DNA from: Thermohalobaculum sp038528605
Lineage (GTDB): Bacteria; Pseudomonadota; Alphaproteobacteria; Rhodobacterales; Rhodobacteraceae
Length of the DNA: 34,665 nt
Assembly (NCBI GenBank): GCA_038528605.1
Contig: JBCBEP010000026.1
Coordinates: forward strand, 1 to 34,665
Direction: 5' to 3'
Every line of letters begins with the position of its first letter. The first letter of the stretch is position 1. The notes under the pieces are model-generated. The model worked only from the letters and a program-made list of their open reading frames with translations, ran no database searches and was not told where the DNA came from. Below, in pieces: positions 23,087-31,635 of this stretch. Made by a program: the position numbers and the translations under genes.

Positions 23087-24621
23087 CGGTCCCGGATCGC
23101 TGCGTCGAGCTTCGAGCCGAGGTAATCGGGCCGGTGGCTGGCGAGGATATCGCGGGCCTTCGCGCGGGCCTTCTCGCGGATGTCGAGGCGACCTTTCTCG
23201 TCCCATGTCACCGGCGGTTCGCGATCCGCGAGCGCGGGGTAGTAGTAGTCCCGCTCCATCGCGGCCATGGTGTGGGCGGCGCCGAGGAAATGGCCCTCGC
23301 CGAGCACGGTGTCGCGAATGGTGTCGTAGGCCAGCGTCTCCTCGGTGACCTCCACGCCGCGGAGGATGCGGTAGACGGCGCCCAGCATCTCGTCGTCGAG
23401 CACGAAGGCTTCGAAGGAGGTCCCGAGAAGCGCGGCCATCATGCCGGAGCTCTCGTAGATCATGTTGCCGCCGGCGAGGCCGGTGGCGAGGGCGGCCATG
23501 GCCTTCTCGGCGCCCATTTGCGCGTCGGGCGCCTTGGCGTCGGCCATGGAGGCGGCGACGCCCGAAGGCAGGCCGAGCCAGTTCGACACCTGGGCTGCGG
23601 CCGCGTTCAGCACCGCGCTCTCGCCACCCCCGCCGGAGAAGGCCCCGGTGCGCAGATCGATGACCAGCGGCCAGTTGGAGAAGATCACCGGGTGGCCCGG
23701 CGCGAAGGCGTGGACGAGGGCGAGGCCCGCGAGTGTCTCCGCGAGGGATTGGGCGAGAAAGCCCGCAAGCGTGGCAGGCGCCGTGGCGCCGGACTGGGCG
23801 GCGATGATGCAGTTGACGGGCACGCCGCGGCGGGTGACCGCCTGGGTTACTGCCACCGCGTCCTCCCCATAGCGGAGAGGGGAGATGACCGGGCTGATAT
23901 GGGCCTTGCAGAACGGGCGTTCGGCAAAGCGCCCCTCGCCGCCCAGCACCATGTCGAACATGTCCACGATGGGGTCGACATGTTCCGCCAGCGTGAAGGA
24001 GGTGCCGACGGGGCGTGTGGTGTGGGCTACCAGTGCGTAGGCGGTGTTGATGTCGAGATCGATGCTCTCCTCAACGTCGGTGGCCACGCAGCAGCGGGTG
24101 AACCAGCTGATGTTCGTGAGGGCATCCTGCAGCCGGGTGAAGTCGTGCAGGTCCGCGAGGGTCGAGGGCCGGTAGCGGCCGGTATCGAGGTCGAGGGTCT
24201 GCACCGCGGCGCCGCCGGTGCCGAAATGCACGGCATCGCCGCCGATCTCGAAACTGCGCGCGGGGTCCCGGCCGTGGAACGTGAAGCGGCGGGGCGCGTT
24301 GGCGACGATGTCCTCGATCATCGAGGCGGGGAAGGCGAGGCGGCCGAGGGCGTTGACCTCCGCGCCCTGGGCCGTGGCGGCTTCCACGAGCGCGGGCGGG
24401 GCATCGCCCATGCCGAGCTCGGCGAGGAGGCGGAGCGCCGTTCGCCAGATCGCCTCGATATCCGCCTCGGAAAGGGGCCGGTAGGCGCCGCCCTTCTGGC
24501 CCGGCGGGGCGGGGTTGATGGCGGGGGCCGGTGCCTTGCGACGGGCGACGCGGGCGGCACGGCCGCTGCCCTCGCCATCACCGCCGCGGCCCCTGCGGCG
24601 CACTGCTCTCGGCTCCTCCAT
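23029..24621 (-). CDS. Trimethylamine methyltransferase (MttB) family protein, non-pyrrolysine type
   Basis: The product is 530 residues. The Arg/Gly-rich N-terminal tail leads into the MttB TIM-barrel: 'YRPLSEADIEAIWRTALRLLAELG', 'FTFHGRDPARSFEIGGDAVHFGTGG', 'NCIIAAQSGATAPATLAG' and 'GGGGESAVLNAAAAQVSNWLGLPSG'. The frame is read straight through with no in-frame TAG, so it belongs to the large non-pyrrolysine branch. Characterised members (MtgB, MtpB, MtcB) demethylate glycine betaine, proline betaine or carnitine onto a corrinoid protein. Neither a corrinoid protein nor its methyltransferase partner is in the window. GGGAGGA lies 4 bp upstream of the start. The betaine transporter, LysR gene and dehydrogenase nearby support a quaternary amine substrate. 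Confidence 0.9.
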   Translation of the reverse strand: MEEPRAVRRRGRGGDGEGSGRAARVARRKAPAPAINPAPPGQKGGAYRPLSEADIEAIWRTALRLLAELGMGDAPPALVEAATAQGAEVNALGRLAFPASMIEDIVANAPRRFTFHGRDPARSFEIGGDAVHFGTGGAAVQTLDLDTGRYRPSTLADLHDFTRLQDALTNISWFTRCCVATDVEESIDLDINTAYALVAHTTRPVGTSFTLAEHVDPIVDMFDMVLGGEGRFAERPFCKAHISPVISPLRYGEDAVAVTQAVTRRGVPVNCIIAAQSGATAPATLAGFLAQSLAETLAGLALVHAFAPGHPVIFSNWPLVIDLRTGAFSGGGGESAVLNAAAAQVSNWLGLPSGVAASMADAKAPDAQMGAEKAMAALATGLAGGNMIYESSGMMAALLGTSFEAFVLDDEMLGAVYRILRGVEVTEETLAYDTIRDTVLGEGHFLGAAHTMAAMERDYYYPALADREPPVTWDEKGRLDIREKARAKARDILASHRPDYLGSKLDAAIRDRYRILSPVPTGRPSASVDA

Positions 24622-24686
24622 CCCGTCCTCCCATTGCCAGCTGGCCCACAGCGTCCGCCGTCGCAGGCAGCACCCGCAACCGGCCT

Positions 24687-24699
24687 TGGCAAAAGCCGA
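24687..24699. promoter_or_regulatory. Candidate LysR-type T-N11-A operator
   Basis: In the 173-bp region between the divergent methyltransferase and dioxygenase genes, TGGCAAAAGCCGA fits T-N11-A with an internal GGC...GCC dyad. LysR regulators bind such sites, and a LysR gene is next door. The motif is short and could occur by chance. Confidence 0.3.
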
Positions 24700-24737
24700 A
24701 GCGCGGCGTCACGCTTTCCGAAGGGTTTGGCCGGGCG

Positions 24738-24767
24738 TTGACGGCGCCGCGCGGGCGCCGGTCTCAT
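24738..24767 (+). promoter_or_regulatory. Candidate promoter of the dioxygenase/dehydrogenase operon
   Basis: TTGACG (24738-24743) is followed after 18 bp by TCTCAT (24762-24767), with the dioxygenase ATG 27 bp further on. Both hexamers are partial matches. It lies about 40 bp from the LysR-type site candidate. Confidence 0.35.
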
Positions 24768-24794
24768 CTGGACTCATCAGCGCGGAGGAAACCA

Positions 24795-25661
24795 ATGCTC
24801 GACCTTGCCAGTATCGTGGATGACGCGGCGCTCGACGCCTTCCGGCGGGATGGCGCGGTCTGCCTGCGCGGCGCCTTCGACGCCCATTGGCTGGAGGAAC
24901 TCGGCCGCGGGATCGACCGCAACCTGGCTGAGCCCTCGCCCAGGCTCGCGCGGCACACGAAGGCGGAAGGGGCGCCGGCCTATATCGAGGACTTCTGGGT
25001 GTGGAACGAGATCCCCGAGTTCCGCCGCTTCGTGCATGAGAGCCCCTGCGGGGCGCTGGCGGCGCGGCTGCTGGGGGCGGAGCGGGTCAACCTGGTCATG
25101 GACAACTGGTTCCTGCGCGAGGCGGGCTCGGCCTCCCGCCCGCCCTTCCACCAGGACCTCGCCTATTTCGACTTCGAGGGCACGATGTGCGTGCTGTGGC
25201 TGCCGCTCGAGCCGGTGACGAAGCAGAACGGGATCGCCTTCGTGAAGGGCTCGCATCTCTGGGACAAGCTCTTCATGCGCGTGCGCTTTGCCGATGGGCA
25301 CCGACAGGACGGGCCGGCGGCGGGGGATGAGGGCGTGGAGGTGAACGGGCGGCGCTACTTCGCGCCCCCGGACGTGGCGGCGGACCCCTCGGCCCATGAG
25401 CTGCTGCAGTGGGACTGCGCGGCGGGCGACTGCATCTTCTTCGATATGCGCACCCTCCATGGTGGTCTCTCGGAGATGGTGCCGACCGAGACCGTGCGCC
25501 GCTTCACCCTGCGCATGACAGCACCCGACGGCGTGATCCGCTACCGCGGCGACTGGGCGGCGGGCGAACGCGCGATTTTCGAGGCCGCGGGCTATGCCGA
25601 GGGCGACAGGCTCACCGGCGACTTCTTCCCGCAGCTCTTCCCGCAGGAGACCCGGGCATGA
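24795..25661 (+). CDS. Phytanoyl-CoA dioxygenase (PhyH) family Fe(II)/2-oxoglutarate oxygenase
   Basis: The product is 288 residues. The iron-binding triad is visible as His119-x-Asp121 (in FHQDLAYFDF) and His222 (in MRTLHGGLSEM). An arginine in 'RRFTLRM' (near 236-240) is suitable for binding 2-oxoglutarate. Other family features are 'DNWFLREAG' and 'NGIAFVKGSHLWDK'. Such enzymes hydroxylate small molecules, and hydroxylation of an N-methyl group leads to demethylation. The ATG at 24795 is chosen because GGAGG lies 8 bp upstream and homology begins there, though the frame is open further upstream. It overlaps the following dehydrogenase gene by 4 bp (ATGA), so the two enzymes probably act in one pathway. 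The substrate is unproven. Confidence 0.88.
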   Translation: MLDLASIVDDAALDAFRRDGAVCLRGAFDAHWLEELGRGIDRNLAEPSPRLARHTKAEGAPAYIEDFWVWNEIPEFRRFVHESPCGALAARLLGAERVNLVMDNWFLREAGSASRPPFHQDLAYFDFEGTMCVLWLPLEPVTKQNGIAFVKGSHLWDKLFMRVRFADGHRQDGPAAGDEGVEVNGRRYFAPPDVAADPSAHELLQWDCAAGDCIFFDMRTLHGGLSEMVPTETVRRFTLRMTAPDGVIRYRGDWAAGERAIFEAAGYAEGDRLTGDFFPQLFPQETRA

Positions 25662-28102
25662 GGGAAACGGCGCGCGTTGTCGTCATCGGGGGCGGGATTG
25701 CCGGGTGTTCGGCGCTCTATCACCTGACGGAGGAGGGGTGGACGGATGTTGTGCTCCTTGAGCGGGACGAGCTGACATCGGGGACCACCTGGCACTCGGC
25801 CGCGCAGGTGACGAATTTCGGGGCGATCCAGGTGATGGTCGGCCTCAAGACCCACTCCATCAAGCTCTACCAGGAGCTGGCCAACGACCCTGACTATCCC
25901 ATCAACTACCACCACGGGGACGGGGGGCTGAGGCTCGCGACCAAGCAGGACCATCTCGACGGCTACCGGCACTTCCAGTCCATGGCCAAGGGCATGGGCG
26001 TGGCGTTCGAGCTGATCGATGCCGAGGAGGCGGGGCGTCGGCACCCGCTCATCAGCACCGATAACCTGATGGGCGCGCTCTGGGACCCGATGGACGGGGA
26101 CATCGACCCCGCGCAGCTTTGCCAGGCGCTGGCCCGGCGGGCGCGCAAGCGGGGCGCGGAAGTGCACCGGCACACCCCCGTCACCGGGCTCACGCAGAAG
26201 CCGGGCGGGGAATGGATCGTCCACACCACCAAAGGCGACATCCACGCGGAGCATGTGGTGAACGCCGGCGGATACAGGTGCAACGAGATCGGCGCGATGA
26301 TGGGGGTGGAGCATCCGGTCGCCTCGATGGAGCACCAGTACTTTCTCACCGAGCCCATCGCGGCGATCGAGGCGCTGGACCATCGCGTGCCGCTGATCCG
26401 CTGCCCCCATGCGGATTTCTACAGCCGGCAGGAGAAGAAGGGGCTGCTTGTGGGGTTCTACGAGCAGGACTGCCGGACCTGGGGGCTCGACGGGATCGAC
26501 CCGGGCTTCACCAACGCGCTCTGCCCGAACGACGCGGAGCGGGTGCTGCCGACGCTGGAGGACGCGATGGCGCGGCTGCCCTGCCTCGGCGAGACGGGGA
26601 TCCACACGATCATCAACGGGCCGATCACCTACACGCCCGATGGCGTGCCGCTGGTGGGGCCGATCCCGGGCAAGCTCAATGCCTGGTGCATCACGGGCCT
26701 GCGCGCGGGGCTGGGCGAGGGCGGCGGGCATGGCTGGCTGCTCGCGCAGATGATCGTGCATGGCGAGGCCTGCTACGACACCTGGGCGCTCGACCCGCGG
26801 CGGTTCGCCCGGCATGCCACGGTGGAGTGGACGGCGCTGAAGGCGATCGAGGACTATCAGAACGAGTTCCGCTTCCACATGCCACACGAGTTCAGGCCCG
26901 CGGGCCGACCGGCGCGGACGACGCCGGTGACGCCATTGCTCGCGGCGGCGGGCGCGGAGTTCGGCGTGGTGAACGGCTGGGAGCGGGCGCTCTTCTACAA
27001 GCCGACGCCGGCATTCGAGGAGACCCATAGTTTCCGCTGGTGCGCGAGCCACGAGGTGGTGGCCGCCGAGGTTGAGGCCGTGCGCACGCGTGCGGGCATC
27101 ATGGAGGTCTCGGGCTTCGGGCGCATCGGCGTCCATGGGGCTGGCGGGCGGGAGTGGCTCGACGGGCTGATGGCCGGGCGCGTGCCGAAGCGGCCCGGCA
27201 AGGTGGGCCTCTGCTACTTCCTCAGCGAGCATGGCAACGTGGCCGGCGAGGCGACGGTGGCGGTGCTGGACGAGGAGACCGTGTGGTTCGGCTCGGCCGC
27301 TGCCGCCGAGTGGCACGATTGGGACTGGCTCACCCGGCGCCTGCCCGAGGACGGCTCTGTGAGGCTCGAGGCACTGACGGAGACGCACACCATCCTGGTC
27401 ATCGCGGGGCCGAGGGCGCGGGCGATCATGGCAGCGGCGGCACCGCGGACCGACTGGTCGTCCGCGGCGTTTCCGTGGCTTTCGGCGCGGCGGGTGCATG
27501 TGGGGCATGTGGCCTGCGTGGCGATGTCCGTCAGCTTCTCCGGCGAGCTCGCCTACGAGATCCACGTGCCTGTCGCACAGGCGGAGGCGGCCTATCGCGC
27601 GATCCTGGCTGCGGGCGCGCCGCACGGGCTTGCGCATTTCGGGCTGCATGCGGTGGAGGCGATGCGGATCGAGAAGGGGTTCCGGCACTGGAAGGCCGAT
27701 CTTATTACCGAGTTCGACCCGTTCGAGAGCGGGCTGGAGCGGTTCGTGAACCTCGAGAAGCCTGTCGATTTCCCGGGCAAGGCGGCGTTGAAGGCCAAGC
27801 GGAACCAGCCCATGCGCCGCCGCTTCGTGACGCTGAAGATCGAGAGCGCGGCGGCGCCCGCCCATCCTGGCGACAGCGTGCTCTCGGGCGATGCGGTGGT
27901 GGGGACGGTGACTTCGGCAGCCTGGGGGCACCGGGTGGGCGAGAACCTGGCCATGGCCTTCGTGGCGCCCGAGCACGCGCCGAACGGGCGGGCGCCTGAG
28001 GAGTTGCCGGCGCTCGACGTGCTGGTGCTGGGCGAACGGCTGCCCGCGAGGGTGGTGGACCCTGCGCGCTACGACCCGGATATGGCGCTGCCGCGCGGAT
28101 GA
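25658..28102 (+). CDS. Dimethylglycine/sarcosine dehydrogenase-like FAD oxidoreductase with T-protein domain
   Basis: The product is 814 residues. It begins with a dinucleotide-binding motif (VVVIGGGIAGCSALYHL, Gly11-Gly16), followed by SGTTWHSAAQ, in which His46 occupies the position of the covalent flavin histidine of dimethylglycine dehydrogenase. The DAO-type domain runs to about residue 400 ('YTPDGVPLVGPIPG'). The C-terminal half is an aminomethyltransferase (GcvT) fold with 'GIMEVSGFGRIGVHG', 'SFSGELAYEIHVP' and 'EAMRIEKGFRHW'. Enzymes of this build oxidise an N-methyl group and pass the C1 unit to tetrahydrofolate. It is co-translated with the dioxygenase gene and ends 27 bp from a convergent gene. 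Dimethylglycine or a related tertiary amine is the expected substrate, by inference. Confidence 0.92.
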   Translation: MRETARVVVIGGGIAGCSALYHLTEEGWTDVVLLERDELTSGTTWHSAAQVTNFGAIQVMVGLKTHSIKLYQELANDPDYPINYHHGDGGLRLATKQDHLDGYRHFQSMAKGMGVAFELIDAEEAGRRHPLISTDNLMGALWDPMDGDIDPAQLCQALARRARKRGAEVHRHTPVTGLTQKPGGEWIVHTTKGDIHAEHVVNAGGYRCNEIGAMMGVEHPVASMEHQYFLTEPIAAIEALDHRVPLIRCPHADFYSRQEKKGLLVGFYEQDCRTWGLDGIDPGFTNALCPNDAERVLPTLEDAMARLPCLGETGIHTIINGPITYTPDGVPLVGPIPGKLNAWCITGLRAGLGEGGGHGWLLAQMIVHGEACYDTWALDPRRFARHATVEWTALKAIEDYQNEFRFHMPHEFRPAGRPARTTPVTPLLAAAGAEFGVVNGWERALFYKPTPAFEETHSFRWCASHEVVAAEVEAVRTRAGIMEVSGFGRIGVHGAGGREWLDGLMAGRVPKRPGKVGLCYFLSEHGNVAGEATVAVLDEETVWFGSAAAAEWHDWDWLTRRLPEDGSVRLEALTETHTILVIAGPRARAIMAAAAPRTDWSSAAFPWLSARRVHVGHVACVAMSVSFSGELAYEIHVPVAQAEAAYRAILAAGAPHGLAHFGLHAVEAMRIEKGFRHWKADLITEFDPFESGLERFVNLEKPVDFPGKAALKAKRNQPMRRRFVTLKIESAAAPAHPGDSVLSGDAVVGTVTSAAWGHRVGENLAMAFVAPEHAPNGRAPEELPALDVLVLGERLPARVVDPARYDPDMALPRG

Positions 28103-28120
28103 GGTGGCCCAGAGTGGGCT

Positions 28121-28141
28121 GGGGCGGGCTTAGGCCGCCCC
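28121..28141. terminator. Hairpin between convergent genes
   Basis: GGGGCGG (28121-28127) and CCGCCCC (28135-28141) form a 7-bp stem with a 7-nt loop between the convergent dehydrogenase and ATPase genes. It overlaps the last codons of the ATPase gene, whose stop codon lies in the loop. There is no T-run, so its function as a terminator is doubtful. Confidence 0.3.
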
Positions 28142-28840
28142 CAGCCGCACCTGCTCCTCGGCGCTCACCACGCGGCCGTCCTCGAACGCGATCACGCGGT
28201 CGAAGAGGTCGAGAGAGCGGGCGTCGTGGGTGACGACGGCGACGGCGGTGCCCCGTTCATCCGCGATCCGCCGGAGCACCGTGACCGCCTGGCGCCCCCG
28301 CACGCTGTCGAGCGAGGCGGTGGGCTCGTCCGCCAGAATGAGCCGTGGGTCGTTCGCCAACGCGCGGGCGATGGACACGCGCTGCTGCTCGCCGCCCGAG
28401 AGCTTGCCGGGGCGGTTGTTCACGCGGTGGCCGAGATCGAGCGCCTCGAGCAGCGTGACCGCATGCGCGTGCGCGTCATCCGGGGCCACGTCGTCCATCT
28501 CCATCGCGAGCGCCACATTCTCGGCGGCCGTGAGAAAGGGGATGAGGTTCGGCCGCTGGAAGACGAAGCCGATGTTCTGGCGCCGGAAGTCCCGCAGCTT
28601 GTCGAGATCCGCTTCCGGCGAGGACATCGGCCGGCCCGCGAAGGAGACTTCGCCCCGGGTGGGCTTGTCGATGAGCCCGGCGATGAGCAGGAAGGTGCTC
28701 TTGCCCGAGCCCGAGGGGCCCATGATGGCGACGAGTTCCCCCGCATGAATGTCGAGCGAGACGCCGTCAAGCGCGCGCACCATGCTCTCCCCGCTCTGAT
28801 AGTACTTCGCGGCACCGGTGATCGAGAGGAGCGGGGTCAT
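28130..28840 (-). CDS. ABC transporter ATPase, MacB/LolD/DevA type
   Basis: The product is 236 residues, the size of LolD-like ATPases. Walker A is GPSGSGKST, the Q-loop is in 'IGFVFQRPNLIPFLTAAENV', the signature is KLSGGEQQRVSIARALA, Walker B is LILADEPTASLD, and the H-loop is in VAVVTHDARSLD. All catalytic residues are intact. It pairs with the FtsX-type permease whose gene overlaps it by 4 bp. Proteins of this group drive mechanotransmission rather than transport through the membrane pore. With the adaptor gene upstream, the set matches the DevBCA layout of cyanobacteria, where separate genes encode fusion protein, permease and ATPase. Confidence 0.9.
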   Translation of the reverse strand: MTPLLSITGAAKYYQSGESMVRALDGVSLDIHAGELVAIMGPSGSGKSTFLLIAGLIDKPTRGEVSFAGRPMSSPEADLDKLRDFRRQNIGFVFQRPNLIPFLTAAENVALAMEMDDVAPDDAHAHAVTLLEALDLGHRVNNRPGKLSGGEQQRVSIARALANDPRLILADEPTASLDSVRGRQAVTVLRRIADERGTAVAVVTHDARSLDLFDRVIAFEDGRVVSAEEQVRLGAA

Positions 28841-29976
28841 GAGAGGACATCCTGTGGCTTGGCTTTCATGGCGCGGGCGATGCCGAGCTGTGCGGCGAGG
28901 AGGCCCACGAGGAGCACCACCAGCAGCATCAGCCCCATGTCGGACGGCTCGAGCAGCACGCGGCGCGGGAAGTACGGGAAGATGATGTGGGCGAGAGCCA
29001 CGCCGACGACATAGCCGCCGAGCCCGATGATCACGGCCTGCTGGGTGATCATGCCGAAGATCAGCCGGTTACGGGCGCCGATGAGCTTGAGAAGGCTGAT
29101 CTGGTGCAGCTTCTCGAGCGTCATGGTGTAGACGATCAGCGAGACGACGATCGTCATCACCACCATCAGCACGGCGGTGAAGGCCAGCACCTGGACGCGC
29201 AGGCGCCAGAGGCGCTGGTTCAGGAAGAGGTCGTTCTGCTCGGCGGAGGAGAGGATGTTCGCGTCCCCCCAGCTTAGCACGGCCTCGCGCAGCGCTGCTT
29301 CGTCCGCGCCCGGCTCCAGATCGACGAGGATGGCGGCGATCTTGCTGTCGGCGAAGACCCGGTCCAGCCCGGTCTCCTCCCGCGCCAGTAGGATCTCCTC
29401 GTTGGTCTTGCGTCGGGCGATGTCGAGCGCGTCGTTCACGGTGACGAAGATGAGCCCGTCGCCCATGCCGCTGATCATGTCCCGCGTCAGGCCGACGACC
29501 TCGTAATGGTCGCGCGCGAGCTGGATGCGGTCGCCGATCTCGAAGCCGAGGCTTTCGTCCGCGATGACCTCGTGACGGCCCTGGGCGAAGGTCCGGCCCT
29601 GCGAGAGGTGCAGCCAGTCTCCGTTATCGGTCGGCCAGTCGAGCCCGACGACGGTGGCGCGGCGCTGCTTGCCCTCGTGCAGGATCTGCTGGTCCGTCTG
29701 CATGAAGCGGCGGACGCGGGCCACGCCGTCGAGCCCGGCCACCCGGCGATCCATCGTGGAGGACACGACGGAGGGTTCGGCGAAGGGGCCCGCGCGGCCG
29801 CCCTGGACGACCCAGTAATCGGTCCCGATCTCCTCGATCAGCAGCGTCGCGTCCTGCACGATGCCGCGGTAGAGGCCGAGCATGCCCATGCTGGCGGTGA
29901 TCAGCAGGCCGACGCCGAGCAGCGTGATCATGAACCGCGGCAGCGTGTGGCGGATATCCTTGACAGCGAGGTTCAT
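28837..29976 (-). CDS. FtsX-like ABC transporter permease, DevC type
   Basis: The product is 379 residues. It begins MNLAVKDIRHTLPRFMITLLGVGLLI, a first membrane helix, followed by a periplasmic MacB-like domain of about 230 residues. Three more helices lie at about 260-285, 305-330 and 345-370, in the typical FtsX arrangement ('VVMTIVVSLIVYTMTLEKLHQISLLKLIGA'). The motif KLIGA after the second helix is a standard coupling region. Four helices and one large periplasmic domain match DevC/MacB-type permeases. The gene overlaps both neighbours by 4 bp. The exported substrate is unknown. Confidence 0.88.
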   Translation of the reverse strand: MNLAVKDIRHTLPRFMITLLGVGLLITASMGMLGLYRGIVQDATLLIEEIGTDYWVVQGGRAGPFAEPSVVSSTMDRRVAGLDGVARVRRFMQTDQQILHEGKQRRATVVGLDWPTDNGDWLHLSQGRTFAQGRHEVIADESLGFEIGDRIQLARDHYEVVGLTRDMISGMGDGLIFVTVNDALDIARRKTNEEILLAREETGLDRVFADSKIAAILVDLEPGADEAALREAVLSWGDANILSSAEQNDLFLNQRLWRLRVQVLAFTAVLMVVMTIVVSLIVYTMTLEKLHQISLLKLIGARNRLIFGMITQQAVIIGLGGYVVGVALAHIIFPYFPRRVLLEPSDMGLMLLVVLLVGLLAAQLGIARAMKAKPQDVLS

Positions 29977-31193
29977 TGCGGCAGCGCCACACGCATGCCG
30001 GGGTAGAGCCGGTCGCCGCTGAGGACGGTTTCGCCGCCGATCAGGCCGGCGAGGATCTCGACGGCGCCATCGGTGGCTGCGCCAAGCTCCAGCGGGCGCC
30101 AGGCGGCGCGGCCGGCTTCGAGCACCCAGGCGCCGAAATCGCCGCCACGCTTCTCCACGGTCTCGCTGGGGATGGTGACAGCTGCGGGATGGGTCTCGGT
30201 GACGATGGACGCCGCACCGCGCTGGCCGACGGCCCAGTTTGCCGGCAGCGCCACGAGGGCGAGTTCCACGGTGAACTCCCGCGTCTCGGTATCCACCTCG
30301 CGGCCGATGCGATGCACGCGGGCATCGTAGGGCTGGCCGGGTTCGGAGGCGAAGGTGACGTGCGCCTCCTGGCCCTCCGTCATCGCCGCCATCTGGCTCT
30401 CGTCGAGCCGGGCGCTGAGGATGAGGGTCTCAGGATCGACGATCTCGAGGATCGCGGTTCCGGGGGAGACAACGTCGCCAACCTCCCGGTCGCGGGCGAC
30501 GACGACGCCGCCGAAGGGGGCGAGGACCACCATCTGCGCGACCGTCTCGGCCCGGCGGTCCTCGAGCGCCTGTGCGGCCCGCAGTTCCGCGCGAAGGCGC
30601 GCAATACGGGCCGTGGCCTCGGCGACGCGGGCTACGGCCGCGTCCTTCTCCGCCATGGCCGCGTCGAGCGCGCCCTCGGCGATGACACCCCGGCCCCGAA
30701 GCGCGGTCTGGCGCTCGAGCTCGCGGGTCGCGTGGCGCAGCGACGCCTCTTCGCGCTGCAGCTGCGCCTCGGCCTCGCGGACCATGTGCCCGGTTGCCTG
30801 GGCCTGCTGGCGCGCCTGCGCGAGGTCGTGGCGCGCCTCCGCATCTTCGAGGCGGGCGATGGGTGCCGCGGCCTCCACCGTGTCGCCCATGTCGTAGGGC
30901 AGCGCATCGATGCGGCCCTGGAGCGTGGTGCTCAGGGTGGCGTGGCGCCGTGCCTCGAGCGTGCCCGGCCCGTTGAGCGTGACGTTGAAGGGACCCGTGG
31001 CGGCGACATGGGGTGTTGCCGCAACGGGCAGGCCATAGCGTACACCGCCCGCGAGGGCCGCGGCGGCGAGGCAGGCGGCGAGGGTCCACAGCACAAGGGG
31101 GCGCGCCGTGCGGCGCCGGGGCGCGGGGCGCTGGGTGAGAAGCGTCCCGGGGGCTGTGCCCAGCTCGAGGTCGTCATTCACAAGATCGCGCAT
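29973..31193 (-). CDS. Membrane fusion protein of a DevBCA/MacAB-like exporter
   Basis: The product is 406 residues. A cytoplasmic N-terminus of about 30 residues precedes one membrane helix (about 32-50). The lipoyl half 'GPGTLEARRHATLSTTLQGRIDALPYDMGDTV' follows, then a long Ala/Arg/Glu-rich coiled-coil hairpin at about 110-205, the second lipoyl half 'LAPFGGVVVARDREVGDVVSPG', and beta-barrel and membrane-proximal domains. The ATG at 31193 is chosen over a GTG at 31211 because AAGGAG ends 5 bp before it and the GTG has no such site. It would join the permease/ATPase pair to an outer-membrane channel encoded elsewhere. Confidence 0.9.
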   Translation of the reverse strand: MRDLVNDDLELGTAPGTLLTQRPAPRRRTARPLVLWTLAACLAAAALAGGVRYGLPVAATPHVAATGPFNVTLNGPGTLEARRHATLSTTLQGRIDALPYDMGDTVEAAAPIARLEDAEARHDLAQARQQAQATGHMVREAEAQLQREEASLRHATRELERQTALRGRGVIAEGALDAAMAEKDAAVARVAEATARIARLRAELRAAQALEDRRAETVAQMVVLAPFGGVVVARDREVGDVVSPGTAILEIVDPETLILSARLDESQMAAMTEGQEAHVTFASEPGQPYDARVHRIGREVDTETREFTVELALVALPANWAVGQRGAASIVTETHPAAVTIPSETVEKRGGDFGAWVLEAGRAAWRPLELGAATDGAVEILAGLIGGETVLSGDRLYPGMRVALPQ

Positions 31194-31269
31194 GTCATCT
31201 CCTTTCCCCACCGGCGCTGATCGCCGTGATCTCGCCGGCGGCGGTGTTCAGGGCTCCACGGATGGTGGA

Positions 31270-31590
31270 TCAGCGGTTCGCTTCTGCCGCGGCCTTCATC
31301 TCGTCCGTTGTCACAAGGCCGTCCGCGTTCGCGTCGAGCCGGCCGAAGGCGACATCCTGCTTGCCGAGGCGCTTGACCATCCGGGCGCGGCCGATGCCGT
31401 CGTCGGCATTGAGACTGATGAGCGTCGCGAACTCGGTGCGCGTGAGGGCGCCGTCGGCGTCGGCATCGGCCTCGAGGAAGTTCTCGACCGCCTGCTCGCG
31501 CTTGGCTTCGGAGGCGCTGGCGTCTGCCGCGGTGGCGGCGATGGCGAGGGCGAGGAGGGCGGTGATTGCGGTCGGGGTGTTGAAGGTCAT
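31270..31590 (-). CDS. Secreted EF-hand calcium-binding protein
   Basis: The product is 106 residues with a signal peptide (MTFNTPTAITALLALAIAATAADASA). Two canonical EF-hand loops follow. The first runs from Asp42 to Glu53 (DADADGALTRTE) and the second from Asp86 to Glu97 (DANADGLVTTDE). Both have acidic or amide residues at loop positions 1, 3 and 5, Gly at 6 and Glu at 12, so calcium binding is likely. Between them 'GIGRARMVKRLGKQDVAFGRLD' links the two hands. GGAG lies upstream of the ATG at 31590. It sits between the Cys-Gly repeat gene and the exporter genes on the same strand and is probably a periplasmic calcium sensor or buffer of this locus. That role is inference. Confidence 0.88.
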   Translation of the reverse strand: MTFNTPTAITALLALAIAATAADASASEAKREQAVENFLEADADADGALTRTEFATLISLNADDGIGRARMVKRLGKQDVAFGRLDANADGLVTTDEMKAAAEANR

Positions 31591-31610
31591 CGTGTTTCTC
31601 CGAGGTTTTT

Positions 31611-31635
31611 GGTTCTTGGTTCTTGGTTCTTGGTG
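31611..31635. repeat. 7-bp tandem repeat GGTTCTT
   Basis: Three perfect GGTTCTT units (31611-31631) and a partial fourth lie in the 98-bp gap between the Cys-Gly repeat gene and the EF-hand gene. On the coding (minus) strand this reads AAGAACC. A GC-rich inverted repeat lies alongside at about 31649-31668. Together they may be an RNA structure between the two cistrons. Confidence 0.6.

Noticed and set aside
23029..24621. Pyrrolysine codon in the MttB-family gene
   Set aside because: The frame is continuous from start to a TGA stop with no in-frame TAG, so it is the ordinary non-pyrrolysine type.
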